Assembly: GCA_020832705.1 (NCBI GenBank)
Contig: JAFIEE010000006.1
Location: forward strand, 1-42,753
Source of the DNA: Paracoccaceae bacterium
GTDB lineage: Bacteria > Pseudomonadota > Alphaproteobacteria > Rhodobacterales > Rhodobacteraceae
Direction: 5' to 3'
Length of the DNA stretch: 42,753 nt
The position numbers and the translations under genes are program-made. The notes beneath the pieces are model-generated. The model made no database searches. It had not been told where the DNA came from and saw only the letters and a list, made by a program, of their open reading frames with translations. This document shows, one piece after another, positions 17,279-24,797 of the stretch; the first letter of the stretch is position 1; each line of letters begins with the position of its first letter.

Positions 17279-18076
17279 TCATCGCCCCCTGAAGGCCGCT
17301 GGTCGCTTTTCGCGGAACGCGGCAAGCCCCTCGGCGCGGTCTTCGGAGAAGAACATCAGCGCCGACAGATCGCCCCCCGTGGCCAGCGCCTCGTCCAGGC
17401 CTTGCGATGGCGCCCGCATCACTGCCTGCTTGGCCGCCATGACTGCCAGCGGGCCGTTTTCCGCAATGACCCCGGCGATTTCCACCGCGCGGGGGCAAGC
17501 GGCGCCAGCGGGTGTAACCTCGGCCACAAGGCCGATGGCATGGGCTTCCTGCGCGCCGATCCGGCGGGCGGTGAACATCATTTCCTTGGCCCGGCGCGCA
17601 CCCACCGCACGGGTCAGCGACCACGCGCCGCCCAGAATGGGGAACAGCGAAAACCGCGCCTCGGTCAGGCCCATGTCGGCGGAGTCCGCGGCCACGATGA
17701 AATCGCACAGGAGCGCGATTTCCAGCCCCCCGCCCAGACAGTGCCCTTCCACAGCGGCGATGACCGGGCGCGGGTAGCGGGCGAGGAACCGAACGAAGTC
17801 ATGCCATTCGGTGGCCACATGGCGGGCACGGTACTTGTCATAGGGGCCCAGGTCGCTGTCGGCGGCGGCCTTCAGATCGCCACCGGCGCAGAAACTCCGC
17901 TCGTCCCCGGTCAGGATCACGGCGGCGATGTCCGGATCATGCAGCACATCAAGCATGGCGGCGCGGGTCTCGGCGAGCATCCGGTCGGTCAATGCGTTGC
18001 GCGCCTGCGGGCGGTCGAAGCGGATGACCAGTGCGGCACCTTCGCGGGCAATCCTTGTTTCGGCGTGGTCTGTCAT
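17279..18076 (-). CDS. Enoyl-CoA hydratase/isomerase family protein
   Basis: A 265-residue crotonase-fold protein. The oxyanion-hole segments are SFCAGGDLK and EGHCLGGGLEIALLCD, and a candidate catalytic Glu is in LTEARFSLFP. The region differs from 4-hydroxycinnamoyl-CoA hydratase-lyase, which has a SEINWGIPPG-type segment, so I do not call it a feruloyl-CoA hydratase-lyase. It would add water to, or isomerise, an unsaturated acyl-CoA made by the synthetase next to it. The ATG at 18076 starts the conserved part; the previous gene ends 4 bases upstream, so it sits inside a tight operon. Confidence 0.88.
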   Translation of the reverse strand: MTDHAETRIAREGAALVIRFDRPQARNALTDRMLAETRAAMLDVLHDPDIAAVILTGDERSFCAGGDLKAAADSDLGPYDKYRARHVATEWHDFVRFLARYPRPVIAAVEGHCLGGGLEIALLCDFIVAADSADMGLTEARFSLFPILGGAWSLTRAVGARRAKEMMFTARRIGAQEAHAIGLVAEVTPAGAACPRAVEIAGVIAENGPLAVMAAKQAVMRAPSQGLDEALATGGDLSALMFFSEDRAEGLAAFREKRPAAFRGR

Positions 18077-18080
18077 GGGA

Positions 18081-18647
18081 TCAGTCCAGCACAACCAGAT
18101 CCAACGCCAGCTTCAGGCTTTCGCCGCTGCCCTGAAGCGTCAGCACCCGCCGCCCGCCATCCCCGGCTGCCATGTTTCGCGCAGAGGCGCCGATCAGCGC
18201 CATGCCATAAGGCAACTTTCCATCGCCGGTCCGACAGGCGGCCAGCATATCCGCCAGCGCGATGCAGGGCAGCGTCTCGCCCCCTTCCATCGCCACGGTC
18301 AGCGCCTCCAGCCCGCCCATGGCGTCCAGTCGCCACGCCTGCCGCGACAGCACCACGTCCACCGCCGCGCGACCTGCATCGCCGGTGGCCAGAAGGTCCG
18401 GGTCAGTCAGCACGCAGGCGGGCACGGCCAGCGTGCCTTCGGAGGCCGCCACAAGCGCCAGCGCCGGATGCAGGGTCACGGCGGCACGCGCCACCTGCAC
18501 CTGTTGGTCCGTCACCAGGCGCCGCGCGGGCACCGCCACAGGCGCCGCATCGCCCAGCGCCACCAGCACCCGCGCCAGCGGCAGGTCCGGGGTGATGACC
18601 ATGCCTTCGGCTCGAACATGGGGTTGATAGATGAATTGCATGGCCAT
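18081..18647 (-). CDS. Protein of unknown function in the catabolic operon
   Basis: A 188-residue soluble protein that I do not recognise. There is no signal peptide or membrane segment. It is rich in Ala, Leu and Val with a likely alpha/beta pattern and no visible catalytic motif. The ATG at 18647 has TGAGGAAC upstream; only 10 bases separate it from the isochorismatase-family stop and 4 bases separate its stop from the enoyl-CoA hydratase start. That tight spacing makes it a genuine operon member, possibly a small accessory or binding protein for the pathway. Confidence 0.75.
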   Translation of the reverse strand: MAMQFIYQPHVRAEGMVITPDLPLARVLVALGDAAPVAVPARRLVTDQQVQVARAAVTLHPALALVAASEGTLAVPACVLTDPDLLATGDAGRAAVDVVLSRQAWRLDAMGGLEALTVAMEGGETLPCIALADMLAACRTGDGKLPYGMALIGASARNMAAGDGGRRVLTLQGSGESLKLALDLVVLD

Positions 18648-18657
18648 GGGGTGTTCC

Positions 18658-19329
18658 TCAATCCAGCATCCTGATGGTATCGTCCGTGCTGCGCACGTCA
18701 CCGAAACTCTGATAGAACGAGGTCAGCCCGGCCAGATGATCCTCGTCATAGCGGGCGGCGTTGGCGTCGATCACCATGACCACCCTGTAATCCAGCATCA
18801 TTGCATCGCGCGCGGTGGATTCCGAGCACATGTTGGTGGCCGTGCCGCAGACGATCAGGTTTTCCACCCCCATCGCCTGCAAACGCGCGTGGAGGTCGCT
18901 GGAGCCTTCGACGAAGGGCGAGAACCGCTTCTTGCTGACAACCGGCTCGCCCTCGCGCACGTCCAGATCCTTGTAAAGCTCATGGCCCCAGGCGCCCCTC
19001 GACAGGCTGTTGCGGTGGTTGGCGCCCTTGGCTTCGGTAAAGAAGTGGTCATGATAGAGCGCCCACTGGCTCGGCGCGCCCTCGGCCTCGGCCACGGTCA
19101 TGATCACCCAGATGACCGGCACGCCCTTCGCGCGGCAGACCTCGGCCAACCGGTTGATGTTGGGGACGATGGATTTGGCGGTATCGACCTCGGCGACATA
19201 GAAGTTCTGCATGTCCACCACCAGCATCGCCGTCCTGGCGGGGTCGAAACTGTCGAACACTTCCAGCCGACCGCGCTTGGCCATGATCCGGTCTATGACG
19301 TATTGCGGGATCTCCACGTTGTGCGGCAT
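18658..19329 (-). CDS. Isochorismatase-family cysteine hydrolase
   Basis: A 223-residue cysteine hydrolase. The catalytic Asp is in AMLVVDMQNFYV (about residue 39), a Lys in VVSKKRFSPF, and the nucleophile Cys in VCGTATNMCSESTARDA, with the non-prolyl cis-peptide region just before it. The family hydrolyses amides such as N-carbamoyl compounds, nicotinamide, biuret and ureidoacrylate, as well as isochorismate. The substrate here is unknown. I chose the ATG at 19329 (GGGAGAGAG upstream) over an adjacent in-frame GTG. It follows the beta-propeller gene in the same leftward operon. Confidence 0.88.
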   Translation of the reverse strand: MPHNVEIPQYVIDRIMAKRGRLEVFDSFDPARTAMLVVDMQNFYVAEVDTAKSIVPNINRLAEVCRAKGVPVIWVIMTVAEAEGAPSQWALYHDHFFTEAKGANHRNSLSRGAWGHELYKDLDVREGEPVVSKKRFSPFVEGSSDLHARLQAMGVENLIVCGTATNMCSESTARDAMMLDYRVVMVIDANAARYDEDHLAGLTSFYQSFGDVRSTDDTIRMLD

Positions 19330-19345
19330 CACTCTCTCCCTTGTT

Positions 19346-20326
19346 TCAGGCAGTCGGCGCCCAGCCGATCATGCGAATTTCGCCCAGTTCGCGGGTCAAC
19401 TTGTCCCAGCTTTCGCCGCCGTCGGTGGTACGAAAGATCTGGCCGAAAATGGTGCAGAAGATGATCAGCTTCGGATCCGCCGGATGCTGGCCGATCCACC
19501 AGATGGTGGAATTGACCCGCGCGGGCAGGTCCACCTCTTCCCAACTCGCGCCAAAGTCGCGGCTGCGCAGCAGCTTGCCGGTCATGCCCGAGGGCTTGTC
19601 GCCCACCGACAGCAGCAGGTAGCCCGGCGCGTCCTGGCGCTGGATCATGCAGCGCATGTAGGGCCAGGGCGATTGCGGCACCGGCACCGGGGTCCAGGTC
19701 ACGCCGTGGTCCGCGCTGCGGTGGAGCCCTTCCTCGGTGGTGATCAGCACCGCCTGTTCCTGCCCGTCGTCACAGAACACCGTGTTGTGGGTATCGATGC
19801 TTTTCAGCCCCACGGGCAAATGTGTCCAGGTCTTGCCGCCGTCCTCGGAGCGATAGGGGCCTGCGATCTCGATCGTTACCCAGACAGCATATGGCGGCCA
19901 GGGCTCAAAGTTGATCGAGGTGACACGCGGAGTGTTGATGAAGTAGCATTCGCTGTCGATACCAAGCGCACACTGGTTCCAGCTTTCCCCGCCATCGAGG
20001 CTTTGCCAGACCTGCGCGGGCCGTGTGCCGGCATAGATCACCTGCGGGTTGCGCGGGTCGATGGCCAGTTGCTGGACGTGGAACCCGTCAAGCGGCGAGG
20101 GAACGTGCTCCCATCGCCCCGCAGCGGCCTCCCAGCGATAGATGCCCACATCGGTTCCGCACCAGAGTTCGGCGGGTCTTTCGGGGTGCGCCACCACAGA
20201 CCATGCGCGCGCCTCATTGTAGAAGCCGCCCTGCTGGGTATGGGGGCGGTTCCAGCTTTCGCCCAGATCATCGCTGAACCACACCGCCTGCATGGTGGCG
20301 GCAAAGGCACGGACGGGATCGGTCAT
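19346..20326 (-). CDS. Asp-box (BNR) beta-propeller protein
   Basis: A 326-residue repeat protein with at least six Asp-box motifs: SDDLGESW, SLDGGESW, SEDGGKTW, SADHGVTW, SRDFGASW and TTDGGESW. These are spaced about 45-60 residues apart, as in sialidase- or Vps10-like propellers. There is no signal peptide, so it is probably cytoplasmic, and sialidase catalytic residues (the Arg triad, FRIP) are not visible. Start at 20326 or 20329 (tandem ATG); AGGAG favours 20326 by spacing. It is the first gene of an eight-gene leftward operon and has its own direct-repeat operator. A binding or lactonase-like role is possible but not supported by a motif. Confidence 0.85.
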   Translation of the reverse strand: MTDPVRAFAATMQAVWFSDDLGESWNRPHTQQGGFYNEARAWSVVAHPERPAELWCGTDVGIYRWEAAAGRWEHVPSPLDGFHVQQLAIDPRNPQVIYAGTRPAQVWQSLDGGESWNQCALGIDSECYFINTPRVTSINFEPWPPYAVWVTIEIAGPYRSEDGGKTWTHLPVGLKSIDTHNTVFCDDGQEQAVLITTEEGLHRSADHGVTWTPVPVPQSPWPYMRCMIQRQDAPGYLLLSVGDKPSGMTGKLLRSRDFGASWEEVDLPARVNSTIWWIGQHPADPKLIIFCTIFGQIFRTTDGGESWDKLTRELGEIRMIGWAPTA

Positions 20327-20388
20327 CATCGGTCTCCTGTTCTTCGGGCGGGGCGCGATTCGGGCATTCTGCCCGCGCTGACCGCTTG

Positions 20389-20410
20389 GCCCACTATTAG
20401 CCCACTAGTA
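20389..20410. promoter_or_regulatory. Direct-repeat operator, copy 3
   Basis: GCCCAC (20389) and GCCCACTAGTA (20400), 11-bp period, 63-84 bases upstream of the beta-propeller gene that heads the long catabolic operon. It is followed 8 bases later by CAACCGGAA, exactly as in copy 1, so the conserved element may extend over about 40 bases here. Confidence 0.8.
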
Positions 20411-20451
20411 TAAGATCACAACCGGAAACTGATCGCGCGTGCTATCCGCCG

Positions 20452-22512
20452 CTAGAAAAAATTGCTGAATTGCGGGCGCTGGAAGCGGATATTCAGGCCC
20501 CAGCCGTAAAGCAGTTCGATGATGGCCCATGACCCGGCTCCCACAAGCAGAGCCGACCACCAGGGAAATTTCCCCCACAAGACCATATACAGGCCCAGCA
20601 TGATCGGGATCGCCACCCTCTGCCCGAACAGATAGATGCCCAGCACGATCAGCCCCACATAACCGATCAGCAGCGCCGCACGCAGCAGCGTTGCCTCGGC
20701 CTCGGTCCGGGCCAGCAGCGCGCGCAACCCGATCCGGCGCAATTCTTCGCGCAACGAGGCGCTGTCGGCCAGAAGTGCGACCAGCACCATCGCCCCCCCC
20801 AGAACCGCGATCATCTGCGGAAACAGCGAATTGACCGTGCGCATGCCCATGACGCCAACAAAACCAAAAAGAAAGATACCCGCCAGCAGCAGGCACAGCG
20901 GGATCGACAGCAGCGGGCTGCGCCCCACCAGATCGCCACCGCCCCCGGCTGCGGTTGCAGGTTCGGGATCGGCCTTGCCCTCGGCGGCGCGAAGTGCCTG
21001 CAGCATCTTCATTTCGCGGTTCAGCTTGAACATGCGCCACTGGCGCCGCGCGGCCAGGATCAGCGTCAGCACAATCAGGATCATGATCACAATCACCGCC
21101 GGGCGCGCCATCCAGCCGAACCCCTGATACGTTCGGTTGGACACCAGCAGCGCGTTCTCCATGATCGGTCCCAGCACCAGCGCGATCACCAGCGGCGGGC
21201 GCGGCCAGCCCGCGACCTTGAACCAGTAGCCGAACACGCCCGCCACAAGCATCACCAGCAGGTCGCCCATGCTGGAGGTGCCAAGCCATGCGCCCATCAG
21301 CACGAACAGCAGCACCACCGGCGCCACGATATGCCCGTCCACAAAGCTGAGCCGCGCGATCTGGCGCGACCACATGATCAGCAGGACCGCCGCCACGATA
21401 TTGGCGATGATCAGCATCCCGATCATCGAAAATGTCAGATCCAGCCGTCCTGTCAGCATGTCCACACCGGGGCGGATACCCTGAATGGTGAGCGCGCCAA
21501 GCAGGATTGCCATGGCGAAATCGCCCGGAATGCCGAAGGCCAGGGTCGGGATCAGGCCGCCACCGCGCTGCGCGTTGTTGGCGGCTTCGGGGGCGATCAC
21601 GCCGCGCACATCACCCTTGCCGAAGTTCTCGTTGTTTTTCTCCGTACTGACCGCATGGCCGTAGGCTGCCCAGTCGGTGATCGACGCGCCCAGCCCCGGC
21701 AACATGCCCAGGTAGACCCCGATGGCCGAGGATCGCAGCGTCAGCCACCAGTTGCGCGCCACATCGAAGATACCGTCGATGATGCCGCGCCCGCCCGCCT
21801 CTTCGGCGCTGACGGACGAGATGTTGCGGTTCTTGGCCGATAGGTCGAGGATTTCGGCGATGGCAAAGAAGCCCAGCACGATCGACACCAGCGGCGGGGC
21901 CTGCAGCAGGTAGGGCTGTTCAAACCAGTAGCGCGGCACCGCATTGAAGCTTGATGCGCCGATCATCGACACCAGCAGCCCCAGACAGGCGACGGCTATC
22001 CCCTTGACCAGGAAAGACCCCGAGAGCGAGCCGACCATGATCAGCCCCAGCGTGGCCAGCGCGAAATACTCCGGCATCCCGAAAGCCAGCACCAGCGGCT
22101 TGGCCAGCGGGATCGACAGCGCCAGCAGGATCGCCCCCACAACGCCGCCCACCGCTGAACAGGTGAAAGCCGCCCCCAGCGCCCGCGCCGCCTGGCCCTT
22201 GCGCGCCATGGCATGCCCGTCGATGATCGTGGCCTGCGAGGCCACAGACCCCGGCACCCCCAACATGACCGAGGTGATGGTATCCGCAGAAACCACAACC
22301 GCATACATGCCAAGCAGAAGCGCAAAGGCGCTGGTGGTGTCCATGCCATAGGTGAAGGGGATCAGGATGATCAGCCCGGTCACGCCGCCAATCCCCGGCA
22401 CAACACCGGCCCAAAGGCCGATGATGATCCCGAGAAACAGGAATCCGATCGCTGGCCACTGGAAGATATTGGAAATCCCCAGGGCAAGCATTTCGAAATA
22501 CTGGGCGTCCAC
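20452..22512 (-). CDS. TTT transporter TctA-TctB fusion permease
   Basis: A 686-residue membrane protein. Residues 1 to about 510 are a full TctA permease (GVVPGIGGVTGLIILIPFTY; APEAANNAQRGGGLIPTLAF with GIPGDFAMAIL). After a polar Gly/Ala linker (TAAGGGGDLVG), residues about 540-686 form a TctB-like unit with four membrane segments (SIPLCLLLAGIFLFGFVG; LFPQMIAVLGG; LLIGYVGLIVLGIYLFGQ). Subunits B and A are normally separate genes in B-A order; here they are one chain in A-B order. The start is a GTG at 22512 with GAGGGAGGA 5 bases upstream. It follows its TctC in the operon after a 322-bp gap. Confidence 0.88.
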   Translation of the reverse strand: MDAQYFEMLALGISNIFQWPAIGFLFLGIIIGLWAGVVPGIGGVTGLIILIPFTYGMDTTSAFALLLGMYAVVVSADTITSVMLGVPGSVASQATIIDGHAMARKGQAARALGAAFTCSAVGGVVGAILLALSIPLAKPLVLAFGMPEYFALATLGLIMVGSLSGSFLVKGIAVACLGLLVSMIGASSFNAVPRYWFEQPYLLQAPPLVSIVLGFFAIAEILDLSAKNRNISSVSAEEAGGRGIIDGIFDVARNWWLTLRSSAIGVYLGMLPGLGASITDWAAYGHAVSTEKNNENFGKGDVRGVIAPEAANNAQRGGGLIPTLAFGIPGDFAMAILLGALTIQGIRPGVDMLTGRLDLTFSMIGMLIIANIVAAVLLIMWSRQIARLSFVDGHIVAPVVLLFVLMGAWLGTSSMGDLLVMLVAGVFGYWFKVAGWPRPPLVIALVLGPIMENALLVSNRTYQGFGWMARPAVIVIMILIVLTLILAARRQWRMFKLNREMKMLQALRAAEGKADPEPATAAGGGGDLVGRSPLLSIPLCLLLAGIFLFGFVGVMGMRTVNSLFPQMIAVLGGAMVLVALLADSASLREELRRIGLRALLARTEAEATLLRAALLIGYVGLIVLGIYLFGQRVAIPIMLGLYMVLWGKFPWWSALLVGAGSWAIIELLYGWGLNIRFQRPQFSNFF

Positions 22513-22701
22513 GCTTCCTCCCTCGCCGCCCGGCATGGTCCGGGCCCTGGCCGGCGTCCGCGGGCTTGACGGCGTGCCGGACCGTGATGCAATGCCTTGT
22601 GACCGGCAAGGCCGCAGGATCGCGCATGTGTGCCAGCCGTGCGATCCGGCGTGTTGCGGGCCCCGTGACCCGGCACGGATGGCGGGGGCGGGACGTGCTG
22701 C

Positions 22702-22739
22702 GGGGGGGGCCGGCGCCGCCCCGCCCGCCCCCCCCCCCC
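22702..22739 (-). other. G8/C12 hairpin between tctC and tctAB
   Basis: A run of eight G (22702-22709) and a run of twelve C (22728-22739) can pair around a GC-only loop. It lies in the 322-bp gap between the substrate-binding protein gene and the fusion permease. Such intercistronic structures often stabilise the upstream mRNA so the binding protein is made in excess. The rest of the gap (22513-22834) holds nothing I recognise. Confidence 0.5.
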
Positions 22740-22834
22740 ACCGCGGGCCGCTGCCCGGCGCCGCGCCACCGCTCATGCGGGGGCCGCAATTCAGGCTGAT
22801 GGTTCGCGCAGCGGCCCGAATAGCGGCCCGGTTG

Positions 22835-23911
22835 TCAGTCCGAGCCTTCCTCGATCATCTGCTGGATGAAGGCGATGAAATCGGCGTGCTCGGTCGGCGA
22901 TACCGCCAGGGTTTCGAGCGCGGCATCAATCACCTCCGGGTCGGACCAGACCGGGCGCGAGCCGAAGCGGGTCTCGAAGGCTTCCAGAAAGCCCTCATGT
23001 TCCTGCAGACCCCACCAGCCGGTGCGCAGCGCCTCGGCGGCCTCGTCGGGCGAGCCCTCGGGCAACCACATCGACAGCGAAACCGCGTTGGCGAGTTGAT
23101 AGAACCATTTGTAGATTTCCCACTCCTCGCTCGATGGGGGCGCGCCGTGGATCTCCTCGTACAGTTCGTCGAAGCGCACGAAGCCCTTTTCCTCGGCCAC
23201 TTCGACCGATAGCGGGTTCATGTCGGCATCGAACTCGGGGTAGTACCAGAGTGGCAGGATCGTCCCCGTGCCGCCCGGCCCCTCGACATCCATGACGTTG
23301 GACACATAGGCGTCGATATTCAGCCCGATCACGTCGATTTCACCACGCTGCATGGCCGGGCGCTGCGCCGCATCGCCCTGGAAGCCGGGCACATAGTGAT
23401 AGTCCACACCCATGATCCGCAGCGCGAGGCGCTGGCGCAGGTCGTTCGAGGCCGCCGGTTGCAGGCCACCAAGGGTCAATCGCCGCTCCATGATCTCGGC
23501 CGGTTCGTCGATCAGCCCGGCGCGGATGAGCATCCCGGTCGAGCTGATTGCGCTGCCGATGGGGATCATCTCGTCATAGCGGAAGCGCACACCTTCGGCC
23601 TGGGTCACCTGGGCGATGGAGAGCCACGGCGCGCAAAGCACGGTCATGCCGTCGTTGTCGGCTTGCTCATAGACATAGTTGTTGGCCAGAATGCCCCCTG
23701 CCCCGGCCATGTTCTGCACGATGATCGTGGGCGCGCCCGGGATGGTTTCGGGCAGGAACTCGGTTACCGTGCGGAAGAACACATCGGTGGCACCTCCCGC
23801 AGCATAGGGAACGATGCAGTTGATCGTCTCGCCCGTGTAGAAATCGGCCTTCGCTGCGGTGGCACTGGCCAGCGCGGCGCTGGCGGCCACAAGGGGTATC
23901 CACTTCTTCAT
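22835..23911 (-). CDS. TTT transporter substrate-binding protein (TctC-like)
   Basis: A 358-residue periplasmic receptor, a little longer than usual (about 320). A signal peptide (KK, ASAALASATAAKA, cleavage before DFY) is followed by INCIVPYAAGGATDVFFR, the family's carboxylate-binding loop, and VQNMAGAGGILANNYVYE. The C-terminal third (WYYPEFDADMNP to the end) is longer and more acidic than in typical Bug proteins, including an EELYEEIHG/SSEEWEIYKW insertion. The frame extends upstream, but ATG 23911 gives the signal peptide. It heads the tctC-tctAB operon and is preceded by a direct-repeat operator, so its ligand is probably the substrate of the catabolic genes. Confidence 0.88.
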   Translation of the reverse strand: MKKWIPLVAASAALASATAAKADFYTGETINCIVPYAAGGATDVFFRTVTEFLPETIPGAPTIIVQNMAGAGGILANNYVYEQADNDGMTVLCAPWLSIAQVTQAEGVRFRYDEMIPIGSAISSTGMLIRAGLIDEPAEIMERRLTLGGLQPAASNDLRQRLALRIMGVDYHYVPGFQGDAAQRPAMQRGEIDVIGLNIDAYVSNVMDVEGPGGTGTILPLWYYPEFDADMNPLSVEVAEEKGFVRFDELYEEIHGAPPSSEEWEIYKWFYQLANAVSLSMWLPEGSPDEAAEALRTGWWGLQEHEGFLEAFETRFGSRPVWSDPEVIDAALETLAVSPTEHADFIAFIQQMIEEGSD

Positions 23912-24016
23912 AGCATCCTCCAAGCTGCAAGGGGTCTGTTGTTCTGGTTCCGGGGCCGTGTGATTTGCTTTTGCAGCCGCGCCAACGGGGCATGAGCGTT
24001 TCGCATGATATCCGAG

Positions 24017-24036
24017 GCCCACTTTCATCCCACTAG
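24017..24036. promoter_or_regulatory. Direct-repeat operator, copy 4
   Basis: GCCCAC (24017) and TCCCACTAG (24028), again with an 11-bp period, 106-125 bases upstream of tctC. This is the least conserved copy: the second half begins with T and is followed by ATGA instead of TA. The remaining 23912-24291 gap contains a short CACG repeat near 24223-24237 and nothing else I can support. Confidence 0.65.
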
Positions 24037-24291
24037 ATGAATGCCCAATCAGACAGAGCGCAGCGGTTTTGTCAACAGGGATGTATCGTTCAACCCGGCC
24101 GATGCCGTCAAAACGCCCCCGGGTAGGCGCTTGTCCATCCGGATACGGCGCCCGGACCGCCGGATCGCAAGGGGCTGGCCACGTATTGCGCCCCTGTGCG
24201 CATCTGCCCTACGCTCGCGCGCGCACGCACGCACGCAGGCCCCCGGGCGCAGATGCCGCAGGAAAATGTCAGTCCATACCAGGAGGCGCAG

Positions 24292-24783
24292 ATGACGCCC
24301 GATCGAATCGAAGCGAAACTGATGGCCCGCGGCTTTTCACTGCCGGAACCGCTGCGGATGCCGGCGTCCAATCGTCGGCCATGGTTTCTGGCCGGGCGGA
24401 TGCTGTATCTTTCGGGCCACGGCTCGGCGCTGCTTGATGATGCCGTGGGGCCGAAGCGGATCGGCAAGGTTCCGACCGAAGTCAGCGTCGCTGACGCGCA
24501 GGCCGTTTCCGAGGCGCTGGCGCTGAAGATGCTGGCGACGATTCGTGCTGCACTGGGGCGGCTGGACCGGGTGACACAGGTGGTCAAGCTTACGGGATTC
24601 GTCAATTCCGCGCCCGATTTCGAGGCCCCGAATACGGTCATCAACGGCGCGTCGGACCTGTTTCATGATCTCTACGGCCCCGAAGCGGGGTGTCACTGCC
24701 GCTCGGCCATCGGGGCAGGCGCGCTGGTGGCGCGCCAGTCGGTCGAGATCGAGGGCATCTTCATGGTCGCCGCCAGAGACTGA
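24292..24783 (+). CDS. RidA/YjgF-family protein
   Basis: A 163-residue member of the RidA (YER057c/UK114) family in its longer subclass. The segments LYLSGHGSALLDD, ALKMLATIRAALGRLDRVTQVVK and the C-terminal CRSAIGAGALVARQSVEIEGIF correspond to the family core; the conserved Arg in CRSAIG is the residue that RidA uses to bind the carboxylate. RidA proteins hydrolyse reactive enamine/imine intermediates, but this subclass has varied roles. ATG 24292 has AGGAGG directly upstream. It runs rightward alone and is convergent with the LysR gene, its stop only 14 bases from that gene's 3' end. Confidence 0.87.
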   Translation: MTPDRIEAKLMARGFSLPEPLRMPASNRRPWFLAGRMLYLSGHGSALLDDAVGPKRIGKVPTEVSVADAQAVSEALALKMLATIRAALGRLDRVTQVVKLTGFVNSAPDFEAPNTVINGASDLFHDLYGPEAGCHCRSAIGAGALVARQSVEIEGIFMVAARD

Positions 24784-24797
24784 CGGCATGCGCGCCG

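Noticed and set aside
13564-17777. Very long open frames on the plus strand (over 800 codons each) opposite the aldehyde dehydrogenase and acyl-CoA synthetase genes
   Set aside because: They are antisense to clear enzymes, have no family resemblance, and arise from high GC at third codon positions.
17279-18076. Feruloyl-CoA hydratase-lyase (FerB/Ech)
   Set aside because: The crotonase-fold protein lacks the SEINWGIPPG-type segment of hydratase-lyases, so only the general enoyl-CoA hydratase family is supported.
24223-24237. CACG repeat upstream of the RidA gene as a regulatory site
   Set aside because: It is a short simple repeat in GC-rich sequence with no other copy or symmetry to support a function.
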